From CBDULQ01 sp965368115 (GTDB lineage Bacteria > Pseudomonadota > Gammaproteobacteria > SZUA-229), in contig CBDULQ010000190.1 in NCBI GenBank assembly GCA_965368115.1, forward strand, positions 1 through 7,297: DNA of 7,297 nt, in the 5' to 3' direction. Position numbers and translations under genes: made by a program. The notes beneath the pieces are model-generated. The model made no database searches. It had not been told where the DNA came from and saw only the letters and a program-made list of their open reading frames with translations. This document shows, in pieces, positions 1-5,763 of the stretch (the first letter of the stretch is position 1; every line of letters starts with the position of its first letter).

Positions 1-3
1 CAT
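1..3 (-). other. Probable start codon of the next gene, overlapping the kinase stop
   Basis: On the minus strand the kinase ends in TGATG: its TGA (positions 5-3) shares one base with an ATG at positions 3-1. Such stop/start overlaps usually mean translational coupling within an operon. Only the start codon is visible, so the product cannot be read. A response regulator is the natural guess, because the kinase has no receiver domain of its own; that is inference. The ATG could also be chance. Confidence 0.45.
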
Positions 4-1352
4 CAATCACCTGCCACAGGAAAAAACAATCTGAACTCACAGAACTCGTTTTCCACAGAGTTCACCTCGATGTGCCCGCCAAAACTATCCATGACCCTGA
101 CACAAAAGCCCAGACCAAGGCCATTGCCGACGCTACTGGGTTTGCTGGTATAAAAGTCGTCGAATATTCGCGGCAGTTCCTGTTCCGGGATCCCTGTTCC
201 TGTGTCGCGGAAATAGATGCGATTGCCGTCCTCTCCGGCTTGCAAACGAATAACGATATCGCCCTTCATGGCTCGGGCAATGGAATATAGCGCATTTTTT
301 AATAGATTATAGATAACATAGATCAACATGGTTTCGGAACCCCGGAAGCGAAAGTCTTCGTCGATCTGCAGCGTCACTTTTTCCCGCTCACCGCGGCGAA
401 ACGGATAAGTGGTCAGTGCCCGGTTAATACATTCAGATGTGGATAGCATCACAAAGTTCTTATGGCTGATCGCCTCGGGGCGTAAATTAGCCAGCAACAT
501 GTCGATAATGATATTGGCATGGTGCACCGTATTGATGATGTTGTCCTTCAGCTCCTCGGGTAGATAGGGGCGGGCGGTCTGGGCATCCATACGGATGGTC
601 GCCAGCGGGGTACGCAGTTCATGGGCAATGTTGCCGGCCAGGGCTTTAAGCAGTTTGATTTTTTCCTCATGCTCGCGGGCGAAAATCTGCTCGAAATCGA
701 CCATCAGCTCTTTCTTGAGCAGGGCATAGAGGAAAATGGTCAGGCCAACGGTGATAAAGAAGATGCCCGGCGGGTAAAACTGGTAACCGTAGTTACACAA
801 ATAGTCGATGGCTGCAAAGGTATAGATCAGCAGGCTGACCAGGCAGTAGCGTAGCTGGGAGCGAAACAGGCCGCTGCTTTCTTTTTGTCGTTTGTAGACC
901 AGGTACAGACCGCGGCTGGTGACCAGAATGGTCTGGATGACGTGCAAGGGGTGTAGCACACCGGCCTTGGGGTAGTAACCGAAGAAATAGTCGTAGTGAC
1001 CATCGACAAACAGGTTGGTGGTCAGCAGGAAGATGGCCAGCACCCCGGCGAAGCTGTAGGACAGGATGGCGTAGCGCCGTTCCTTGTAGCTCATCGAAAT
1101 TTCAATCAGAAAGTGATAGATGCTGGTCGGTAGAAAAATGATGAGCAGGTAGCCGATACGGATCAGGCGATCGGCGAGTACCGGATCGTCTGTCTGGAAC
1201 AGTACAGCCCAGGTTGCCTGCCAGACAAAAGTAGTCAGACATAGAATGACAAAGGCGACATGAGAGGGGTGTTTACTGAACTTGAACTGGACGACCAGCG
1301 CAGCGAACAGAAAATAGGTGGCGACACTGGCCGGGAGCAGTGAATAAATCAT
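3..1352 (-). CDS. Seven-helix membrane sensor histidine kinase with a LuxN/CqsS-type kinase core
   Basis: Inner-membrane sensor kinase of a two-component system, 449 aa. The first ~215 residues hold about seven hydrophobic segments (roughly 5-22, 32-52, 65-84, 94-112, 134-152, 168-188, 194-212), resembling the 7TM sensor regions of histidine kinases. After a short linker comes a HisKA domain with the phospho-acceptor in NIAHELRTP (H244) and T248 in the usual phosphatase-related position. The HATPase domain follows: N box N349/N353, G1 box DTGTGI (383-388), F box IFDDF (396-400), G2 box NGLGLG (410-415). From memory, the stretches IFDDF...GLGLG.C.RVM.SFGG and FR.FFPV match LuxN closely, and the protein ends where LuxN continues into its receiver. 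This makes it a stand-alone kinase like Legionella LqsS. It lies 67 bp downstream of the thioesterase, probably in one operon. No strong ribosome-binding site precedes the ATG. The ligand is unknown. Confidence 0.93.
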   Translation of the reverse strand: MIYSLLPASVATYFLFAALVVQFKFSKHPSHVAFVILCLTTFVWQATWAVLFQTDDPVLADRLIRIGYLLIIFLPTSIYHFLIEISMSYKERRYAILSYSFAGVLAIFLLTTNLFVDGHYDYFFGYYPKAGVLHPLHVIQTILVTSRGLYLVYKRQKESSGLFRSQLRYCLVSLLIYTFAAIDYLCNYGYQFYPPGIFFITVGLTIFLYALLKKELMVDFEQIFAREHEEKIKLLKALAGNIAHELRTPLATIRMDAQTARPYLPEELKDNIINTVHHANIIIDMLLANLRPEAISHKNFVMLSTSECINRALTTYPFRRGEREKVTLQIDEDFRFRGSETMLIYVIYNLLKNALYSIARAMKGDIVIRLQAGEDGNRIYFRDTGTGIPEQELPRIFDDFYTSKPSSVGNGLGLGFCVRVMDSFGGHIEVNSVENEFCEFRLFFPVAGD

Positions 1353-1366
1353 AGATTTAGAATGTA

Positions 1367-1393
1367 CCTGATCCGAATCCGTTTCGGACCAGG
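1367..1393 (-). promoter_or_regulatory. Stem-loop in the thioesterase-kinase intergenic gap
   Basis: An 11-bp inverted repeat (1367-1377 with 1383-1393) flanks a 5-base loop. As minus-strand RNA all eleven positions pair, one as a G-U wobble; as plus-strand RNA that position is an A-C mismatch, so the structure suits the minus-strand transcript better. No run of U follows, so a simple intrinsic terminator is unlikely. It ends 14 bases before the kinase ATG and includes the only AGG nearby. It may tune kinase expression, act as an mRNA processing site or partly attenuate read-through. Confidence 0.4.
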
Positions 1394-1419
1394 CACGACA
1401 ACCTCAACAGGCAGACGTA

Positions 1420-1878
1420 TTAGTGGTTATTTTCAACCTCATAATATCTTACTTTGTTGAGAATTTCTTCCGGAAACTTCAGCAGTTTCTTACCACCGGG
1501 CTCGACCATGGCAATGCGCTGGCCACCGCGAGACAGCAGTTTGTTGGTGCGGGCGTCATAGAAATGAAAAACCAGTTCGAAGGAAGTCGGCTTGATACGA
1601 CGGGTGCTGAGTTCGCAACGAACAGTTTGAAACGGCATCACGGCATCGACATAGTCGTTGTAGGCCGAGCGTGTAACCAGGGCGCCCTTCAGTTCGAACA
1701 TGTTCGGGCAAATGCATTCACTAAACCATTTTTCACGACACATTCCCTGCCATTCGAAATAGCGGGCAAAATAAATATTGCCATACGCATTTGAGTCCTT
1801 GAGGTAGGGAGTCAGTTCGTGCTCCCAGACATGAGTTAGCGGCTGTTGATTTTCGACGATAGATAGAACTCGGGACAT
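1420..1878 (-). CDS. Hotdog-fold acyl-CoA/acyl-carrier thioesterase (4HBT family, enediyne-thioesterase-like)
   Basis: Soluble single-domain thioesterase, 152 aa, the usual length for the family; it should hydrolyse an acyl-CoA or acyl-carrier-protein thioester. The ATG at 1878 is chosen because AGGAG lies 8 bases upstream (1887-1891); an in-frame ATG at 1938 would add 20 hydrophobic residues but has no such site. The active-site segment is DSNAYGNIYFARYFEWQG followed by MCREKWF. Where canonical 4-hydroxybenzoyl-CoA thioesterases carry the catalytic aspartate (three residues before the glycine), this protein has N30. R48 follows 18 residues later. This matches my recollection of enediyne thioesterases such as CalE7, which use an Asn/Arg pair. 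It is probably first in an operon with the sensor kinase. The substrate is unknown; general acyl housekeeping and synthesis of a signal precursor are both possible. Confidence 0.9.
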   Translation of the reverse strand: MSRVLSIVENQQPLTHVWEHELTPYLKDSNAYGNIYFARYFEWQGMCREKWFSECICPNMFELKGALVTRSAYNDYVDAVMPFQTVRCELSTRRIKPTSFELVFHFYDARTNKLLSRGGQRIAMVEPGGKKLLKFPEEILNKVRYYEVENNH

Positions 1879-2053
1879 GATGGTAACTCCTAGCAAGAGT
1901 GTTAATGGGTAAAGAAAGTGTATCCCGAAGAGTCGCAATGCTACATAGATGAAAACTGTCGAAACTGATAGGTTTTTCGGGGAAATTGTGAATTTTTTTT
2001 AAATAAATGGAGCTTCTTGCGGTTTACGGAACATGGGTTCGAGTAGGAGTAAC

Positions 2054-2067
2054 TTTTTGCGCAAAAA
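2054..2067. promoter_or_regulatory. Perfect 14-bp palindrome, candidate operator
   Basis: TTTTTGCGCAAAAA is a perfect palindrome with no spacer, in the AT-rich region between the thioesterase and the acetyltransferase gene. It overlaps the expected transcription start of the best minus-strand promoter candidate (2069-2096), where a dimeric repressor would block transcription. I do not recognise it as the site of a named regulator. In AT-rich DNA part of the symmetry could be chance. Confidence 0.3.
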
Positions 2068-2068
2068 A

Positions 2069-2096
2069 ATTATGCACTAAAGAAAGGCGTAGTCGA
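2069..2096 (-). promoter_or_regulatory. Candidate sigma-70 promoter for the thioesterase-kinase operon
   Basis: On the minus strand TCGACT (2096-2091) and CATAAT (2074-2069) are separated by 16 bases; the -10 matches consensus at five of six positions and the -35 at four. Transcription would begin near 2062, inside the TTTTTGCGCAAAAA palindrome, leaving a leader of about 180 bases before the thioesterase ATG. The long leader is a reason for caution; a promoter closer to the gene may have been missed. Confidence 0.3.
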
Positions 2097-2103
2097 TCCA
2101 TGT

Positions 2104-2131
2104 TTGAAAACCGGAGTGCAAATTTAAAAAT
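2104..2131 (+). promoter_or_regulatory. Candidate sigma-70 promoter toward the acetyltransferase gene
   Basis: TTGAAA (2104-2109, five of six consensus bases) lies 16 bases from AAAAAT (2126-2131, four of six). Initiation near 2138 would place the AGGAGGGG at 2146 very close to the 5' end of the transcript. It lies back to back with the minus-strand candidate. The local A/T richness makes chance matches easy. Confidence 0.25.
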
Positions 2132-2145
2132 TTTTGTTTTCCCGC

Positions 2146-2180
2146 AGGAGGGGTAAAAACAGTTGTACCCTTGTCTGTGA
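2146..2180 (+). promoter_or_regulatory. Strong ribosome-binding site followed by a possible five-codon leader ORF
   Basis: AGGAGGGG (2146-2153) is the strongest Shine-Dalgarno match upstream of the acetyltransferase, yet it lies 65 bases before the likely ATG. The only start-like codon at normal spacing is TTG at 2163, which opens a five-codon frame (MYPCL) ending in TGA at 2178-2180. An in-frame TTG for the acetyltransferase exists at 2171, but it is 17 bases from the site, too far for standard initiation. Either a tiny leader peptide is translated, or the gene start is unusual. Confidence 0.3.
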
Positions 2181-2218
2181 TAGACAATAATTCAGAGACT
2201 CTATTAACCGCAGCTTAT

Positions 2219-2740
2219 ATGTTTCAGACTCGTTATGCTACACAGCACGATGTGCCTGCCATCGTTGCTCTGGTCGAATCGGCTTACCGGGGCGAATCCA
2301 GTCGCCAGGGCTGGACCACCGAGGCGGATTTGCTCGATGGGCAACGCACCGATGCAGAAGAAGTGTCTTGCCTGCTGGCGCAACCCGACAACTATTTCCT
2401 GCTCCATGAGCAGTCGTCACTGCAGGCCAGTCTACATTTGCAGAATCAATCGACACAGGCCTATCTGGGTATGTTTGCGGTAGATCCGAAATGCCAGGGG
2501 CAGGGACTCGGCGTGAAAATGCTGCAGCGCGCAGAGCAGATTGCGTTCGATGAATGGGGCTGCGATCAATTACAGATGACAGTGATTCGGCAACGCGAAG
2601 ATCTGATTGCCTGGTATCAGCGGCATGGTTACCGCTTTAGCGGAGAAATCCGTCCCTTTCCGTATGGTAATCCGCGATTCGGTCTGCCGCGCCGTGACGA
2701 TCTGCAGCTGCACGTGTTGAGCAAATTCGCCACCGGGTAA
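2219..2740 (+). CDS. GNAT-family N-acetyltransferase
   Basis: Cytoplasmic acetyl-CoA-dependent acetyltransferase, 173 aa, one GNAT domain. Family members typically begin just before a segment like RYATQHDVPAIVALVESAYRGE, seen here at the N-terminus, which favours the ATG at 2219. A TTG start at 2171 would add 16 residues without family resemblance. A GWTTEADLLDGQRTD stretch (31-45) is characteristic of one uncharacterised GNAT subgroup. The acetyl-CoA pyrophosphate loop is QGQGLG (93-98) after LGMFAVDP, and a C-terminal WYQRHGYRFSGE matches the conserved last part of the fold. The substrate cannot be read from sequence; small molecules, antibiotics or protein N-termini are all possible. Its stop is 40 bp before the permease gene, so the two may be co-transcribed. 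Confidence 0.9.
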   Translation: MFQTRYATQHDVPAIVALVESAYRGESSRQGWTTEADLLDGQRTDAEEVSCLLAQPDNYFLLHEQSSLQASLHLQNQSTQAYLGMFAVDPKCQGQGLGVKMLQRAEQIAFDEWGCDQLQMTVIRQREDLIAWYQRHGYRFSGEIRPFPYGNPRFGLPRRDDLQLHVLSKFATG

Positions 2741-2780
2741 GTACTGGTTTTTCACCGCGACAACGCGCATCATACCGCCC

Positions 2781-3515
2781 ATGTCCGAATTCATGCCCCT
2801 GTCACAACTGTTGTCTTCCATCGCCATTCTGGTGCTGGCCTTCCTGATTCGCGGGATTGCCGGTTTCGGGTCCGGCCTGGTGGCGATTCCTTTGCTGGCG
2901 CTGATGTTTCCGCTATCGGTTGTGGTGCCGGTGGTCGGTCTGCTGGATTATATTGCCGCATCGACGCATGGTGTGTCGCAACGTAAAAGTATCGACTGGC
3001 AAACCCTGTTGCCATTGTTGCCTTTTACCCTGCTGGGTATCGTCGGCGCCCTGTACCTGTTCAAAACCGCTGACGCGGAACTACTGCGCAAGGGACTGGG
3101 CGCGTTCATCATTCTGTTTGCCCTGTATACCCTGTTGTTCAGTCGGCAGACCATGCGTGGTTCACGCTGGTGGGCCATGCCCGGCGGATTTCTCGGCGGT
3201 TTCATCAGCGCCCTGTTTGGTACCGGCGGACCGTTCTACGTGATCTATCTTCGTTTGCGTAACCTGGATAAAAATGCGTTTCGAGCCACGGCGGCGGCGA
3301 TTTTTCTCATCGACGGCAGTAGTCGTATCCTGGGTTACCTGCTGTCGGGATTCTACAGTGTGCAGATTTTATTGATGGTGGCTGCCGCGGTGCCGATGAT
3401 GGTGCTCGGTCTGTATATCGGCGGGCGTATTCATACCGGACTCAGTCAGCAGGATTTTCAGCGAGGTATCAGTCTGATTCTGATCGGTAGTGGTATCGCC
3501 TTGCTGCTGAACTGA
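2781..3515 (+). CDS. TSUP-family permease (TauE/SafE-like sulfite/organosulfonate exporter)
   Basis: Integral inner-membrane protein of 244 aa, about eight hydrophobic segments, the normal size for the TauE/SafE (TSUP) family. These proteins move small anions, typically sulfur-containing ones such as sulfite, sulfoacetate or thiosulfate. The fold's two half-repeats each carry a glycine-rich signature: RGIAGFGSGLVAIPLL near residue 24 and GGFLGGFISALFGTGGP near 135. No sulfur-metabolism genes lie nearby, so the substrate is left open. No convincing ribosome-binding site precedes the ATG at 2781; the next in-frame ATG is at 2793. The stop lies 6 bp from the stop of the converging DUF2797 gene, with no room for a terminator between them. 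Confidence 0.9.
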   Translation: MSEFMPLSQLLSSIAILVLAFLIRGIAGFGSGLVAIPLLALMFPLSVVVPVVGLLDYIAASTHGVSQRKSIDWQTLLPLLPFTLLGIVGALYLFKTADAELLRKGLGAFIILFALYTLLFSRQTMRGSRWWAMPGGFLGGFISALFGTGGPFYVIYLRLRNLDKNAFRATAAAIFLIDGSSRILGYLLSGFYSVQILLMVAAAVPMMVLGLYIGGRIHTGLSQQDFQRGISLILIGSGIALLLN

Positions 3516-3521
3516 GCCGGC

Positions 3522-4343
3522 CTAGACTTCGAGGCTGAGCTGGTAGCCGCCGAACTTGCGCATATTCAGTACACCAGTATCGAGAATCAGATACTGGCCC
3601 TTGATACCGAGCAGGGTGCCGGCGACGTCCGGTGTCTTGTCGAAGTTGAACGATTTGACCCTGGTGGGATAACGGGTAACCGGATAATGAATGTCCACCA
3701 CCGGTTGATCGTCGATTGCCTGGATGGCGTCGGCGCCGCGTTCTTCGATGAGCTGATCCAGTTGTGCACGGCAGGTATCGAGCAACTGGTCGCGACGTTG
3801 TACCAGATCGACGGCTTCCGGTACGCCTTTCAACATGGCCTGCCAGCTGGTTTTGTCTGCTACGTAACCGGCCATGATCACTTCCACCAGCCCCGAATGG
3901 AGTCGGTCCCTGACCCGAAAAATCGGCAGCGCCTGTACCGCACCCTGGTCCATCCAGCGTGTCGGTATCTGGTTGCCCCGGGTAATACCGACTTTAAGTC
4001 CGGAAGAATTGGCCAGGTAGACGTAATGGTCCTGCATGCAATGTTGCATGGCCCAGTCGGGTTCGCGGCAGGTGCCGGCCGCGAAGTGACACAACTCGGG
4101 TTTGACGATGCAGCTGTCGCACTGTGCCAGCGACTTGAAACAGGGATAACAGTAACCCTGGTTGAAACTCTTGCTGGTTTTGCGGCCACATGCAATGCAG
4201 TTGATGATTTGTTCGAATGTGAACTTAACGGGTTCCCCGATCAGTGCATTCATATCGACCTGCTGTTCGCCGATGGGGAGTTTGTAACTCACCGGTTCGT
4301 TGAGCGCGGTGAGCATTTTCTGTATATTGCCTGAATACTTCAT
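3522..4343 (-). CDS. DUF2797 protein with cysteine-rich N-terminus and GIY-YIG-like core
   Basis: A conserved protein family of unknown function, common in gammaproteobacteria, about 270-280 aa, which fits. I choose the ATG at 4343 (MKYSGNIQKM) because family members start with a short G-N/L-x-K-M segment; ATGs at 4349 and 4361 add two or six residues and none has a clear ribosome-binding site. Counting from the 4361 start, cysteine pairs at C55/C58, C71/C74 and C81/C84, plus C91, H92 and C98, suggest one or more zinc sites. The motif HYVYLANSSGLKVGITR (112-128), then R135 and DQGA, and E160 in GLVEVIMAGY, resemble the Y...KVG...R...E layout of GIY-YIG nucleases; this link is my inference. 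The C-terminal part includes GTLLGIKGQYLILDTGVLNM, a conserved stretch. It is divergent from the zinc peptidase gene, with 80 bp between starts. Confidence 0.88.
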   Translation of the reverse strand: MKYSGNIQKMLTALNEPVSYKLPIGEQQVDMNALIGEPVKFTFEQIINCIACGRKTSKSFNQGYCYPCFKSLAQCDSCIVKPELCHFAAGTCREPDWAMQHCMQDHYVYLANSSGLKVGITRGNQIPTRWMDQGAVQALPIFRVRDRLHSGLVEVIMAGYVADKTSWQAMLKGVPEAVDLVQRRDQLLDTCRAQLDQLIEERGADAIQAIDDQPVVDIHYPVTRYPTRVKSFNFDKTPDVAGTLLGIKGQYLILDTGVLNMRKFGGYQLSLEV

Positions 4344-4423
4344 CCGCATATTGTCGCACATCCCGATATAAAATTTTTACTCTTTATCCTGGTCATACAC
4401 ATTTACATTGCTGTCATCGATTC

Positions 4424-5119
4424 ATGCATATCATTCTAATCCTGATCTTCGTATTGTTGCTGGGGGCATTGATTTACGGCCCCGGCCTGTGGGTACAGCG
4501 GGTGATGAAAAAATACAGCACCCCGAACGATCTGTTTCCCGGTAGCGGCGGTGAGCTGGCCGAGCATCTACTGGCGCGCCTGAATATTACCCAGGTCAAA
4601 GTGGAAGAGACCCGGCCGGGCCAGGATCACTACGATCCGGTCAGCCAGATGGTGCGATTGTCACCGGACAATTACTCCGGTAAATCGTTGACTGCGATTA
4701 CCATTGCTGCACATGAAGTGGGTCATGCCATTCAGCATGCCAGTGGTGATCGCTGGTTCGGTTTGCGTCATCGTCTGGTGAAAGTCGCGCAGGTGGCCGA
4801 GAAGCTGGGATCGGTTGCCATTATGGCGATGCCGGTGCTGGCGTTGGCGACACGTTCACCGGCATTGGGTGGTGTGATGTTACTGGCCGGTATCGGTTCA
4901 ATGCTAGTGGCGACCCTGGTGCACCTGGTGACGCTGCCGGTGGAATGGGATGCCAGTTTCGGACGAGCCTTGCCTTTATTGACCCACGGTGAATATCTTG
5001 CCCCGTCACAGGCGGTCCATGCGAAAAAGATACTGCGCGCTGCGGCATTCACCTATGTAGCCGGATCGCTGGCCAGTCTGTTGAATTTGTATCGCTGGCT
5101 GGCGATATTGAGACGTTAA
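4424..5119 (+). CDS. YugP-type membrane zinc metallopeptidase
   Basis: Membrane-anchored zinc metallopeptidase of the Zn_peptidase_2 (YugP) family, 231 aa, the usual length. An N-terminal helix (about 3-20) anchors the protein. The zinc motif HEVGH is at 97-101 in AAHEVGHAIQH. Two further hydrophobic stretches follow (about 129-143 and 147-171). E174 in LPVEWDAS is the probable third zinc ligand; family members usually have PVE-F/W-DAS there. The catalytic part probably faces the cytoplasm, but topology is not certain from sequence. Natural substrates of this family are not well defined; membrane-protein quality control is a common suggestion. No good ribosome-binding site precedes the ATG. 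The GFA-family gene begins 16 bp after the stop, implying one transcript. Confidence 0.9.
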   Translation: MHIILILIFVLLLGALIYGPGLWVQRVMKKYSTPNDLFPGSGGELAEHLLARLNITQVKVEETRPGQDHYDPVSQMVRLSPDNYSGKSLTAITIAAHEVGHAIQHASGDRWFGLRHRLVKVAQVAEKLGSVAIMAMPVLALATRSPALGGVMLLAGIGSMLVATLVHLVTLPVEWDASFGRALPLLTHGEYLAPSQAVHAKKILRAAAFTYVAGSLASLLNLYRWLAILRR

Positions 5120-5135
5120 CGAGAAGGAGCGAGAC

Positions 5136-5558
5136 ATGACTCAATTGAAAATTACAGGCCAATGTTTATGTGGCTCCGTGCAATATGAAGTGAGCGGTAC
5201 TGCAGAACGTTTTTATCATTGCCACTGCCAGCGTTGCCGCAAGGCAACCGGAACCGGCCATGCGAGTAATTTGCTGGTATCACCGATCAGTAGTATTCGC
5301 TGGCTGGCGGGGAAGGCGTTACTGGCACAGTTTAAGGTGCCGGATGCCGAGCGTTTTTTTAATACCTTCTGTACCCGTTGCGGCAGTCCGATGCCGCGTG
5401 AGGTCGAGCAACTGAACGGTGTGCTGATTCCAGCCGGTACGATTAACGAAGAACTGCCGATAAAACCTCAGGCACGTATTTTCTGGGATTCCCGTGCCGA
5501 ATGGTCATGCAGTGATGAGGACATACCGACATTTTCCGAATATCCACCGGGCATTTAA
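5136..5558 (+). CDS. GFA-family protein (formaldehyde-activating-enzyme-like, CENP-V fold)
   Basis: Small cytoplasmic zinc protein, 140 aa, with the full GFA cysteine pattern: C10 and C12 in GQCLCGSV, C29, C31 and C34 in HCHCQRCRK, and C79 and C82 in FCTRCGS. The family's name comes from Gfa of Paracoccus, reported to speed the glutathione-formaldehyde reaction; later work questions this activity, and most members are uncharacterised. No glutathione-dependent formaldehyde dehydrogenase lies nearby, so a role in formaldehyde detoxification is not supported by context. AAGGAG six bases ahead of the ATG fixes the start. The gene is probably translated from the zinc peptidase transcript. Confidence 0.92.
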   Translation: MTQLKITGQCLCGSVQYEVSGTAERFYHCHCQRCRKATGTGHASNLLVSPISSIRWLAGKALLAQFKVPDAERFFNTFCTRCGSPMPREVEQLNGVLIPAGTINEELPIKPQARIFWDSRAEWSCSDEDIPTFSEYPPGI

Positions 5559-5582
5559 GTCGATATCCGGATAGTCATCGAC
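5559..5582 (+). terminator. Weak inverted repeat directly after the GFA gene stop
   Basis: GTCGAT (5559-5564) and ATCGAC (5577-5582) can form a 6-bp stem with a 12-base loop that itself contains ATCCGGAT. It begins at the base after the TAA. No T-run follows, so it is not a typical intrinsic terminator; it could stabilise the 3' end or be chance. Confidence 0.25.
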
Positions 5583-5612
5583 GATTAGGGATTTCTTCCC
5601 GGGTACGGGCGC

Positions 5613-5641
5613 TTGATCAGCCTGTTTATCTATGTGATAAA
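5613..5641 (+). promoter_or_regulatory. Candidate sigma-70 promoter ahead of the structured leader
   Basis: TTGATC (5613-5618) and GATAAA (5636-5641) are 17 bases apart; each matches consensus at four of six positions. Initiation near 5648 would give a leader of about 115 bases before the ATG at 5764, covering both stem-loops described there. The match is modest, but the position after a gene end and before a structured stretch supports it. Confidence 0.35.
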
Positions 5642-5667
5642 AGTTCGCGTCTTTATTCAGAAGTCGT

Positions 5668-5760
5668 GAATTCCGTCGGTTAGACCGAATTCAAAGAAAT
5701 GCAGACTCAAGGTGCGGCAACACCTCGAGCCTGCTAACCACCTCAACCTGTCAGGAGGCT
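5668..5760 (+). promoter_or_regulatory. Structured 5' leader able to mask a strong ribosome-binding site
   Basis: Stem 1: GAATTC at 5668-5673 pairs with GAATTC at 5687-5692, extended inward by three pairs beyond a C-C mismatch, with a 5-base loop. Stem 2 (5706-5729): three pairs, an A-C mismatch, five pairs, and loop CGGCAA. The ribosome-binding site AGGAGG (5753-5758) can be covered in two ways: AGCCT (5728-5732) pairs with AGGCT (5756-5760), or CCTC (5741-5744) with GAGG (5755-5758). The first option uses two bases of stem 2, so stem 2 and this masking pairing compete. This is the layout of a translational switch. I do not recognise a known riboswitch or leader class; no ligand can be named. 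Confidence 0.4.
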
Positions 5761-5763
5761 GAA

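Noticed and set aside
1423..1794. A 123-codon frame antisense to the thioesterase
   Set aside because: It lies within a recognised gene on the other strand and shows no family features.
1879..1938. Upstream in-frame ATG extending the thioesterase by 20 hydrophobic residues, resembling a signal peptide
   Set aside because: The ATG at 1878 has AGGAG at ideal spacing, the family is cytoplasmic, and the extension overlaps that ribosome-binding site.
3513..3524. GCCGGC palindrome between the converging permease and DUF2797 stops as a bidirectional terminator
   Set aside because: Six bases with no loop and no T-run cannot form a hairpin.
3687..4334. A 215-codon frame antisense to the DUF2797 gene
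   Set aside because: It mirrors a clearly conserved gene, has no recognisable domain and no ribosome-binding site; it is an antisense shadow.
5136..5558. Formaldehyde detoxification operon around the GFA gene
   Set aside because: No glutathione-dependent formaldehyde dehydrogenase or S-formylglutathione hydrolase is present, and the GFA family name is a poor guide to function.
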